From: Blastococcus atacamensis
Lineage (GTDB): Bacteria; Actinomycetota; Actinomycetes; Mycobacteriales; Geodermatophilaceae
Assembly: GCF_002938425.1 (NCBI RefSeq)
Contig: NZ_POQU01000003.1
Span: 1-64,000 of the forward strand
Length of the DNA stretch: 64,000 nucleotides
Direction of reading: 5' to 3'
In this document: positions 28,965-36,553 of the stretch, in pieces
How positions within the stretch are numbered: the stretch's first letter is position 1
How the letters are laid out: every line of letters begins with the position of its first letter
Notes under the pieces: generated by a model
The model's input: only the letters and a program-made list of their open reading frames with translations
What the model was told of the DNA's origin: nothing
Databases searched by the model: none
Translations under genes and position numbers: made by a program

Positions 28965-30524
28965 GTGACCGAGAACCGGAGGCCGTACCCGGTACGTGTC
29001 GACGCGGCGGTGGAACCGTCAGTCTCCCGCGGACTGTGGCTGGTCAAGTGGCTGTTGCTGATCCCGCACTACGTCGCCCTGGCGTTCCTCTGGATTGGGT
29101 TCAGCGTGGTGAGCGTGATCGCCTTCTTCGCGATCCTGTTCACCGGGCGGTATCCGCTCGGCCTATTCGACTTCAACGTGGGCGTGCTGCGCTGGACGTG
29201 GCGGGTGCACTACTACGGCTACGGCGCCCTGGGCACCGACCGCTATCCGCCGTTCACCCTCGCCGACGTCCCCGACTACCCGGCACACCTCCACGTCCCC
29301 TACCCGCAGCGGCTGTCACGCGGCCTGGTGCTGGTGAAGTGGTGGCTCCTGGTCATCCCGCACTACCTGATCCTGGCGGTGTTCGTCGGTGGAGGCGTCT
29401 GGTTGGGCACCCGGGGCGGTGACGGCGAGGGCTTCTTGGACACCGGTTGGGGTGCCGGCGGGCTCGTCGCGCTCCTGGTGCTCGTCGCCGGCCTGGTGCT
29501 GCTGTTCACGGGCCGCTATCCGCGTTCCCTCTACGACTTCGTGCTCGGCATGAACCGGTGGGCTCTCCGCGTGGCCGCCTACGCCGGGCTGATGACCGAC
29601 GAGTACCCCCCGTTCCGCTTGGACCTGGGCGGTCCCGACGCCGGTTCCGTGCCGGCTGGGCCGACGCCGCCGCCACCATCCGGCTCGCCCGTGGCCGGGC
29701 CACCGGCCCCCGCTCCGGTGGCCGGACCGGCGCCGCACAGCTGGACCGCCGGCCGGGTCGTAGCCCTGGTCATCGGCGTCGTGCTGCTGTTCACCGCCGC
29801 GGGCACCCTGCTCGGCGGTGCGGACCTGCTTTGGGTCGACCGCACGCAGCGTGACGGCGGCTACCTGTGGACTCCGACCGCCGAGCTCAGCACCGACCGC
29901 TACGCGGTCATCAGCGACAGCTTCCGGCTCGAGGGTGCGGGGCTGGACTGGGCGGTCGACGAGGTGCTCGGGCGGGCGCGGATCGAGGTCACGTCGGCCG
30001 ACGGGGAGACCGACATGTTCGTCGGGATAGCCCGAACCTCCGACGCTGCCGGCTACCTGCGGGGCGTCGGGTACTCCCAGCTCGATGACGCGAGCTTCGG
30101 CTGGGACGGCGGGCGGATCGCAGCCACGCGGACCACCGAACGCACCGGCGGCGCACCGGGTCAGCCCCCCGGCGAGGCAGACATCTGGGTGGCCGAGGCC
30201 GGTGGAACAGGCACACAGGCCCTGACCTGGCGGCCCGCGGACGGCGACTGGACGGTCGTCGTGATGCGCTCCGACGGTGGTGCCGGTGTGACCGCAGGCG
30301 TACGCGCCGGAGCGACGGCGCCCGGACTGCCCTGGATCGCCACCGGACTGACCGCCATCGGCGCGTTGCTCCTGGGGATCGGCGCACTGCTCGTCGCTGT
30401 TGCGGCGCGCCGCACCGGGACGACACCGCACAGCGACGTGTCGGCGTACGCGGGACCACCCGCGCCGCGGAGCCCGGGATCGACCGAGCCGGCGCTCACT
30501 CCCGAGACCATCGCCAACCGCTGA
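28965..30524 (+). CDS. DUF4389 domain membrane protein, duplicated domain
   Basis: A 519-residue membrane protein with two DUF4389 units: WLVKWLLLIPHYVALAF...FTGRYPLGLFDFNVG (about 20-90) and VLVKWWLLVIPHYLILAVF...FTGRYPRSLYDFVLG (about 115-190). A Pro-rich linker, a transmembrane helix (VVALVIGVVLLFTAAGTLL), an extracytoplasmic domain and a last transmembrane helix follow. Function is unknown; such genes recur beside stress genes in actinobacteria. GTG 28,965 follows GAAGGAGG. Confidence 0.8.
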   Translation: MTENRRPYPVRVDAAVEPSVSRGLWLVKWLLLIPHYVALAFLWIGFSVVSVIAFFAILFTGRYPLGLFDFNVGVLRWTWRVHYYGYGALGTDRYPPFTLADVPDYPAHLHVPYPQRLSRGLVLVKWWLLVIPHYLILAVFVGGGVWLGTRGGDGEGFLDTGWGAGGLVALLVLVAGLVLLFTGRYPRSLYDFVLGMNRWALRVAAYAGLMTDEYPPFRLDLGGPDAGSVPAGPTPPPPSGSPVAGPPAPAPVAGPAPHSWTAGRVVALVIGVVLLFTAAGTLLGGADLLWVDRTQRDGGYLWTPTAELSTDRYAVISDSFRLEGAGLDWAVDEVLGRARIEVTSADGETDMFVGIARTSDAAGYLRGVGYSQLDDASFGWDGGRIAATRTTERTGGAPGQPPGEADIWVAEAGGTGTQALTWRPADGDWTVVVMRSDGGAGVTAGVRAGATAPGLPWIATGLTAIGALLLGIGALLVAVAARRTGTTPHSDVSAYAGPPAPRSPGSTEPALTPETIANR

Positions 30525-30542
30525 GCCGTCCGCGGGCCCTCG

Positions 30543-30574
30543 CCGGCTTCCGGGACCTACGTCCCGGAAGCCGG
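30543..30574. terminator. Perfect 14-bp hairpin after the DUF4389 gene
   Basis: CCGGCTTCCGGGAC and GTCCCGGAAGCCGG flank a 4-base CTAC loop. The hairpin starts 18 bases after the stop and fits an intrinsic terminator except for the missing T-run. Its inner 14 bases also read as a DosR-type palindrome (see separate entry). Confidence 0.7.
30552..30565. promoter_or_regulatory. Candidate DosR-like box
   Basis: GGGACCTACGTCCC differs from the DosR core GGGACTWWAGTCCC only at the two inner positions next to the central TA. It lies 98 bases before the universal stress protein start. It coincides with the tip of the terminator hairpin, so it might be accidental. Confidence 0.4.
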
Positions 30575-30662
30575 GGACGTCGGGCCGCGGACGCGGCACG
30601 ACCCGGACGATGACGTGGGGAAGATCCGGGAAGGAACCGGGACATGCTCTGGAGGAGACCCC

Positions 30663-31631
30663 GTGAGCGAAGTGAGGCAGCGGATCGTCGTCGGCATCGA
30701 CGGCTCGGAAGGAGCACGCGGGGCGCTGACCTGGGCGCTGACGCAAGCGGCGCAGCGGGGTGCGGACCTCGAGGTCCTCTCCGCCTTTCCGGTCGACTTC
30801 TACTGGGTCGACCCCTACCTCCTGGACAGCGGCCGGATCGACGCCATTCGCTCGCAGACCGAGATCCGTGCCCAGGCGATGCTCGACGAGGTACGGCAGG
30901 ACCCGGCCATCGTCGCGCTGGCCGGAGCGGCCGCTGTCGACGTCCAGATCCTGGTTGTCGGCGGCGCGCCCGCCGCGCACCTGGTGCAGCGCTCCGAGGA
31001 CGCCGCGCTGCTCGTGGTCGGCAGCCGGGGACGCGGTGGTCTGCGTAGCACGGTCGCCGGCTCGGTCGCCCTGCACTGCTCGGCGCACGCGAAGTGCCCG
31101 GTCGTGGTCGTGCATCCGACGACGGCGCCGGCGGAGGAGCCGGCGCGGGTAGTGGTCGGCCTCGACGACTCCCAGCCCGCCCGCGCCGCCCTCGCGGCGG
31201 CAGTGGAGATGGCCGCGCCCCTCGGAGCACGCGTCGATGCTGTCGTCGCCTATGAGGCCCCGAATTACTGGATCGACCTGTACGCGGTCATGCCGCCACC
31301 GATCGGTGAGACCCAGCCGCACGCCCGCGCCCGCAGCGAATCGATCGTCGCCGAGGTGGTCGGGGCAGAGGCACTCGAACGGGGCGCCGTCCGGGTCGTC
31401 GCCGTCGAGGGTCACCCCGGCCAGGTGCTGGTGCGAGAGGCCGAGGGTGCCCGGCTGCTCGTGGTCGGCAGCCGCAGCCGCAACCAGCTGGAGGGTGTCG
31501 TCCTAGGGACCGTGGCGCTGCACTGCGTGATGCACGCCCCGTGCCCGGTGCTGGTCGTCCCCGAGCCGGCGGACCGGTCCCCCGAGTCGACGGTGCAGGC
31601 GACCGCGGGGGCCGGGCTCACGGTGGGCTGA
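30663..31631 (+). CDS. Universal stress protein, tandem UspA domains
   Basis: A 322-residue cytoplasmic protein with two Usp domains. Domain 1 runs from IVVGIDGSEGARGAL to CPVVVVH and has the ATP-binding loop GSRGRGGLRSTVAGS. Domain 2 runs from VVVGLDDSQPARAAL to CPVLVVP with GSRSRNQLEGVVLGT. This is the architecture of mycobacterial Rv2623/Rv2005c, ATP-binding proteins of the dormancy regulon. GTG 30,663 follows GGAGGAGACC-like sequence. A decayed alcohol dehydrogenase follows 10 bases later. Confidence 0.9.
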   Translation: MSEVRQRIVVGIDGSEGARGALTWALTQAAQRGADLEVLSAFPVDFYWVDPYLLDSGRIDAIRSQTEIRAQAMLDEVRQDPAIVALAGAAAVDVQILVVGGAPAAHLVQRSEDAALLVVGSRGRGGLRSTVAGSVALHCSAHAKCPVVVVHPTTAPAEEPARVVVGLDDSQPARAALAAAVEMAAPLGARVDAVVAYEAPNYWIDLYAVMPPPIGETQPHARARSESIVAEVVGAEALERGAVRVVAVEGHPGQVLVREAEGARLLVVGSRSRNQLEGVVLGTVALHCVMHAPCPVLVVPEPADRSPESTVQATAGAGLTVG

Positions 31632-31641
31632 GGTCCTCCCG

Positions 31642-32125
31642 GTGCAGGCGTGGGTAGTCGACGTTCCGGCAGCGATCGACGCGGTTTGCTGCGGCGGGCT
31701 GCAGCGCGAGCTGCCGAGCCGGCCCGGGACAGGTCCGGGGCTGGGCGTCACCGGCTGCGGGGCCTGCCGCACCGACCTGCACCTTGCGTTCTCGGTACGG
31801 GAGCGCATCAGGGCCGTGTGGCTGGGTGGAAGCGACGCCAGCTGCCGGTACTGCCGGCGGGGCGCCGAGAAGCTCTGCATTGGTCCGGCGTTCACCGGCT
31901 GAGACGTCCCCCGGGGCTGCGCCGACGCCTACCTGGTCGCTGAGAGCTTCGCCTACCGGCTGCCCGACAGCCCGGACGACGAACAGGCCGCCCGCTGCTG
32001 TGCGCCGGAATCGCCCGTTACCGGGCACTGCGCTGCGCCGATGGGGCACCCGCGGTCGCCTCGGAATCTACGGCTTCGGCGGCAGCGCTCACCTCGCCGT
32101 TCGAATCCTGGCGAGCCTCTCCGGT
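31642..32125 (+). pseudogene. Decayed zinc alcohol dehydrogenase
   Basis: From GTG 31,642 the frame reads MQAWVVDVPA then GCGACRTDLHLAF (zinc-ligand region) and CRYCRRGAEKLC (structural zinc). At 31,900-31,902 a TGA replaces the Trp codon expected after PAFTG, and the same frame continues with DAYLVAESFAYRLPD. Two further frameshifts are needed to read LLCAGIARYRALR and RLGIYGFGGSAHLAV. The C-terminal half is gone. It was probably cotranscribed with the stress gene upstream. Confidence 0.8.
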
Positions 32126-32252
32126 GGGGAGTGCCGCTTGCGCAGCTCGGTGTCAGGGGTCACCGGTGGGGTCCGGCCGCGGGTCCTGAGTCACGGTCGT
32201 GCGGGACGTCTTCCCCTGGGACGCGTCGACGCGCGGACACGAGGCTACTGAG

Positions 32253-34811
32253 GTGGAACCCCGCGCGTTCTCGGCCTGCTCTGACGCCGTATCCGGTGAG
32301 CCAGTTCTGACCGGCCTCGATCAGGTCGGGGGGGCGGCGCCGTGGTCGCGGCCCGCCACAGAGGTCGCCCGGGATCTGGAGGCCGACCCGCGCACCGGTC
32401 TGGACGACCCCGTAGCGAGAGCCCGGCTGGCTGCCGACGGTCCGAACGAGATAGCGACCCGACGGCCGCTGTCGCTCCTGCGGTCGATCCTCGCCCAGCT
32501 CACCGACCCGCTGATCCTGGTGCTGATCGGGGCCGCTGTGCTCACCGCCATAACAGGGGACTTCGTCGACTGTGCAGTGATCCTGCTGGTCATCACGGTC
32601 AACACCACCCTCGGCGTCGTCCAGGAACGGAGGGCGATCCGCGCCGTCCGCGCCCTGACGACCCTCGTGGCGCCGAACGCCCGGGTGGTCCGTGGCGGAC
32701 GGGACGTCTGGGTCCCGACGCGAGGCCTGGTTCGCGGCGACGTCCTGCGACTGAGCGCCGGGGACATCGTCGGCGCCGATGCGCGCCTGGTGCGCAGCAC
32801 CCGCCTACAGGTGGACGAGTCGCTGCTGACGGGCGAGGCACTCCCGGTCGACCGATCCGCCGAGGCGATCGCACCCGAAGACGGGCCGGTGGCGGATCGA
32901 AGCGGCATGGTGCACGCGGGTACGTCTGTGGTCCGCGGTACCGGAGAGGCCGTCGTCGTCGCCACCGGCATGGCCAGCGCCATCGGTCGGGTGGCCGCGC
33001 TGGTGCAGGAGGGAGAGTCACCCCGCACGCCGCTGCAGCGGCGGCTCGACCGGCTGGGACGGCAGATCTCGGTCGCAGTCGTGTTCGCGTGCCTGGTCTT
33101 CCTCCTGCTCGGGCTGCTGCGCGGACAACCGTGGGAGATCACGGCCGTTGCCGCCGTGGCGCTGGCCGTGGCGGCGGTGCCGGACTCCCTGCCGGCCGTC
33201 GTCACGCTTGCACTGGCAGGGGGGGCCTCCCGGATGAGCAGGCGGGGCGCCGTCGTCCGCTCCTTGCCGGCGGTCGAGACGCTGGGGTCGGTGACCCTGC
33301 TTGCCACGGACAAGACCGGCACGCTGACCCGCGGCGCCATGGTCGCCGACCGCTCGTGGACCCCGGCGGACGGAGACCGCCCGCTCGACGGAGCGGTCCC
33401 TGCTGGCACCCGGTCTCTGCTGGAAGCGGCAGCGCTGTGCAACGACGCGGACCCGACGGGGGCGGGCGAGGCCGGGACCGCGGGATCGGCCGACACGGAG
33501 ACCTCACTCGTACGGGCAGCCCGCGACGCCGGTATCGACGTCGCGGCGCTGCGCTCCGCATACCCGCGTGTGCACGAGGAGCCCTTCGACGCGGTCACCC
33601 GCAGAATGACCACGGAGCATCGGGAGCCGGGTTCCGGGTCCAGCACGATCACCAAGGGTGCGCCGGAGGTGATCTTGCCCGGGCTGGCCGGTGCCGGGGA
33701 CGCCGTGCCGGTCGCCGAGCGCTGGGCAAGGGAGGGTCGGCGGGTGCTCGCCGTGGCCCGCGACGGTCGCCTCCTGGGTTTGGTCGCGCTCGATGACCCG
33801 GTCCGCCCGGAGGCGGCGGAAGCCATCGCGTCTTGCCACCGTGCCGGGATCCGGCCGGTGCTCGTCACCGGCGACCACGCCGGTACGGCCGAGGCCGTGG
33901 CGCGAGCCGTCGGCCTGGTGGACGACGCGCACCCCGCCGAGGGGCACGTGCTGGCCCGGGTGGAACCTGAGGGCAAGCTGCGGTACATCACCGGGTGGCA
34001 GGCCGCGGGGCACGTCGTCGCGATGACCGGGGACGGTGTCAACGACGCGCCGGCCCTGCGCGCGGCCGACATCGGCGTGGCGATGGGACAGCGCGGCACC
34101 GAAGTGGCCAAGGAGGCCGCTGACCTCGTCTTGGCCGATGACAGCCTGGCCACGGTGACCGCGGCCATCGCCGAGGGCCGGCGCGTGTACGACAACGTGC
34201 GGCGGTTCGTCGGCTATGGCATCGCCGGGGGCGCGAGCGAGGTCCTGGTCATGCTCCTGGGCCCGTTCTTCGGACTGGCACTGCCCCTCCTGCCGGCCCA
34301 GATCCTCTGGGTCAACCTGCTCACGCACGGGCCCGTCGGTGTGGCGATGGGAGCCGAGCCTGCTGCCCCCGACGTCCTGCGTCGGCCACCCCGCGATCCG
34401 TCGAGCGGAGTGTTCGACCGCTCGTTGACGCTGCGCACGATCGGGCTCGCCGTCGCCATCGCCGCCGTCTGCCTCGCGGTGGCCACCTGGTCGCGGGCCG
34501 GTGGTGGGCCCTGGCAGACGCAGTTGTTCGTGGTCCTGACCGTGGCGCAGCTGGCCCTGGCGCTGGTCCTGCGGCCGGGCGGCGCCTGGCGCGGCGGAAC
34601 GGGTGCCCTCTGGCTACCGGTCGCCGTCGTCACCAACGGGCTGCTCCTGGTTGCCGGGGTGTACCTGCCGGGTCTGTCGGATGTGCTGCGCACGGAGCCG
34701 CTCGCCGGCGCCGAGTTCGCTGTCGCCGCCGGGGCAGGGTTCCTGCCCGCGGCCGTCCTCTTGCTCGTGCGCCTCGTCGGCCGGCACACCCGGGCGGACC
34801 TGGCCCGTTGA
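32253..34811 (+). CDS. P-type cation-transporting ATPase (P2/CtpF-like)
   Basis: An 852-residue P-type ATPase. N-terminal cation-ATPase segment (GLDDPVARARLAADGPNEI), dephosphorylation motif LLTGEALPV, phosphorylation site DKTGTLT (Asp about residue 352), hinge MTGDGVNDAPAL, and a C-terminal set of transmembrane helices are complete. The fourth-helix motif PEGLP of P2-type pumps reads PDSLP here, which may change ion selectivity. It resembles the DosR-regulated CtpF of mycobacteria. Start is uncertain: GTG 32,253 is preferred, GTG 32,199 is an alternative. Confidence 0.85.
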   Translation: MEPRAFSACSDAVSGEPVLTGLDQVGGAAPWSRPATEVARDLEADPRTGLDDPVARARLAADGPNEIATRRPLSLLRSILAQLTDPLILVLIGAAVLTAITGDFVDCAVILLVITVNTTLGVVQERRAIRAVRALTTLVAPNARVVRGGRDVWVPTRGLVRGDVLRLSAGDIVGADARLVRSTRLQVDESLLTGEALPVDRSAEAIAPEDGPVADRSGMVHAGTSVVRGTGEAVVVATGMASAIGRVAALVQEGESPRTPLQRRLDRLGRQISVAVVFACLVFLLLGLLRGQPWEITAVAAVALAVAAVPDSLPAVVTLALAGGASRMSRRGAVVRSLPAVETLGSVTLLATDKTGTLTRGAMVADRSWTPADGDRPLDGAVPAGTRSLLEAAALCNDADPTGAGEAGTAGSADTETSLVRAARDAGIDVAALRSAYPRVHEEPFDAVTRRMTTEHREPGSGSSTITKGAPEVILPGLAGAGDAVPVAERWAREGRRVLAVARDGRLLGLVALDDPVRPEAAEAIASCHRAGIRPVLVTGDHAGTAEAVARAVGLVDDAHPAEGHVLARVEPEGKLRYITGWQAAGHVVAMTGDGVNDAPALRAADIGVAMGQRGTEVAKEAADLVLADDSLATVTAAIAEGRRVYDNVRRFVGYGIAGGASEVLVMLLGPFFGLALPLLPAQILWVNLLTHGPVGVAMGAEPAAPDVLRRPPRDPSSGVFDRSLTLRTIGLAVAIAAVCLAVATWSRAGGGPWQTQLFVVLTVAQLALALVLRPGGAWRGGTGALWLPVAVVTNGLLLVAGVYLPGLSDVLRTEPLAGAEFAVAAGAGFLPAAVLLLVRLVGRHTRADLAR

Positions 34812-35471
34812 GTGATGCCAGGACATCCGAGCCGGGCTCGCGGCGCGACCCCGATTACCAGGGCCGCGGACAGGGACGCCGACCAGCAGGTTGAGCAGAG
34901 CGCCCGCTGTGACCCCGGCAGTTCCTCCGCCGACCACGTCGAGAGGGGCGTGCCCGCCGAGGTACACGCGCGCCACGGCGTTCAGGACCGCCAGCGCGAC
35001 TACGACGACCAGCCAACGGCGGCGCAGGTACGGGGCCAGGACGACCACGATCCCGAACGCGATGATCGCGTGGCCCGACGGGAAGGACAGCCCCGCCGAG
35101 GGGACGTCCCGCAGGACCGCGCCGGGGATCGTGGTGCCGGGGCGCTCGCGGTGCACGAACTCCTTGAGCAGCCCACGCTCGACGCCCAATTTGACCGGCA
35201 CGAGCAGCCCAAGCCCCAGCGCCAGCCGCCACCGCCGCAGCGCCAGCGCGGCGGACGCCACGAGCAGTGGCATCCCGAGCACGCCGAGGGTCTGGAAGAC
35301 CCACAGCGGCCGCTCCAAAACATCTGGCCACCGGTTCACGAAGGCGAAGACCTGTCTTTCGGGGTTCCCGACGGTCCCCGGCGACACCGCCCAGGCGCAC
35401 AGCCCCGTGACGGCGGCTGCGGCGAGCGCGGTGCCCGCGTCGGCCGTTCGGCGCCGGAAGGCCCGGCTCAT
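34614..35471 (-). CDS. PAP2 family phosphatase
   Basis: A 285-residue membrane phosphatase of the PAP2 (type 2 phosphatidic acid phosphatase) superfamily. The three motifs are present: KEFVHRERP (K-x6-RP), FPSGHAI, and RVYLGGHAPLD. Five or six hydrophobic helices surround them. The frame stops at 34,614 after a hydrophilic tail of about 60 residues that overlaps the 3' end of the convergent ATPase gene by 198 bases; the tail is not family-like and may reflect a lost stop. ATG overlaps the stop of the upstream YbhN gene (35,468). Confidence 0.78.
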   Translation of the reverse strand: MSRAFRRRTADAGTALAAAAVTGLCAWAVSPGTVGNPERQVFAFVNRWPDVLERPLWVFQTLGVLGMPLLVASAALALRRWRLALGLGLLVPVKLGVERGLLKEFVHRERPGTTIPGAVLRDVPSAGLSFPSGHAIIAFGIVVVLAPYLRRRWLVVVVALAVLNAVARVYLGGHAPLDVVGGGTAGVTAGALLNLLVGVPVRGPGNRGRAASPARMSWHHSTGQVRPGVPADEAHEQEDGRGQEPCPGGDSELGAGERLRAQHIRQTRQVHPGNQEQPVGDDGDR

Positions 35472-36553
35472 GCGAGGGTCCGTCGCTGCTCGGGTCGGGA
35501 CGGCACTCGCCCGGCGCCACGTCGCCACAGCAGCCAGGCGCCCAGCCCCAGCGGGATCGGCAGGAACCAGGTCAGCAACCGGAACAGCAGCACCGCGCCC
35601 GCTGCCCCTGTGGAGGCCACCCCGACGGCGGTCAGGCCGGCGACGTAGCTGAGCTCGGCCACCCCGAGCGCGCCTGGCGTGAGGGGCACGATGGTGACGA
35701 GCCGGGTCACGGAGAACACCGCCAGGACGACGATCCAGTGGACGTCGGCGCCCTCGCCGTCGACGGTCCGCAGGCAGGCCAGGAGCAGGCAGAACAGCGC
35801 CGCGTGGCTCGCGATGGCGGCTGCAGTGAGATTCAACCAGCGATGTCTCAGCAGCTCGAGGGAGTCGGTCCGGAACCGGTCGGTCCGCTCCACCCACTCC
35901 GACGGACCCGTGCGGCCCCGCCGGAGTGCGATCCGGGTCGCGAGCCGCTCGGCGGTGCCGGCCAGCGCCGCGCCGGCCCGGCGGTTGGTGAGGGTGACCA
36001 GCAGCGCGGCTACGGCGGCGAACAGGACGACGCTGCCGAGCACGGCAGCGACGGTCAGCCCTGCTGTCGCGTCACTCACCAGGACCAGCCCGCCCAGCGC
36101 CGCCGCGGGCATGGCCGATTTGACGAGGTTGTTCCAGATGCCGGTCAGCGCCACCGCGCGCGTGATGATCGCGCTCGTGAACCCGAAGGAGTGGTACATC
36201 GCCGCCGTGGTCCCCACGCCGAACGCGAACCCGGCCGGCACCGTGTTCGAGATCGCCGTCGAGGCCTGATCGGCCATCAGGGCGCGCCACCACGTCAGTC
36301 CCGGAACGGCTGCCATCCAGAGGGGGGCGTAGGACATCAGATTCACTGCGCCGAGGACCGCGACGAGCACCGCCTCCGGTCCTGACAGCGAGCGCACGAG
36401 GCGCCAGGCCAGTCCGTAGTCGGCGATCTGCGGCAGCACGCCGGCGAAGACTGCGACCACCACGCCGATGGTGAGCCCGAGGCGCACGGCCGGACCGGAG
36501 GCCACCCGTCGCAGCCCGGCGCCCCTGCGGGGTTGCGGCTGGGCGATGGTCAC
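35468..36553 (-). CDS. YbhN/UPF0104 (LPG-synthase-type) membrane protein
   Basis: A 361-residue membrane protein of the lysylphosphatidylglycerol synthase transmembrane family (UPF0104, YbhN). The conserved segments are present: AISNTVPAGFAFGVGTT near residue 105 and TRLVTIVPLTPGALGVAEL near residue 290. The family has flippase-like or lipid-modifying membrane domains. There is no synthetase domain. GTG start overlaps the stop of the following upstream gene; the stop overlaps the PAP2 start, so three genes form one minus-strand operon. Confidence 0.82.
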   Translation of the reverse strand: MTIAQPQPRRGAGLRRVASGPAVRLGLTIGVVVAVFAGVLPQIADYGLAWRLVRSLSGPEAVLVAVLGAVNLMSYAPLWMAAVPGLTWWRALMADQASTAISNTVPAGFAFGVGTTAAMYHSFGFTSAIITRAVALTGIWNNLVKSAMPAAALGGLVLVSDATAGLTVAAVLGSVVLFAAVAALLVTLTNRRAGAALAGTAERLATRIALRRGRTGPSEWVERTDRFRTDSLELLRHRWLNLTAAAIASHAALFCLLLACLRTVDGEGADVHWIVVLAVFSVTRLVTIVPLTPGALGVAELSYVAGLTAVGVASTGAAGAVLLFRLLTWFLPIPLGLGAWLLWRRGAGRVPSRPEQRRTLA

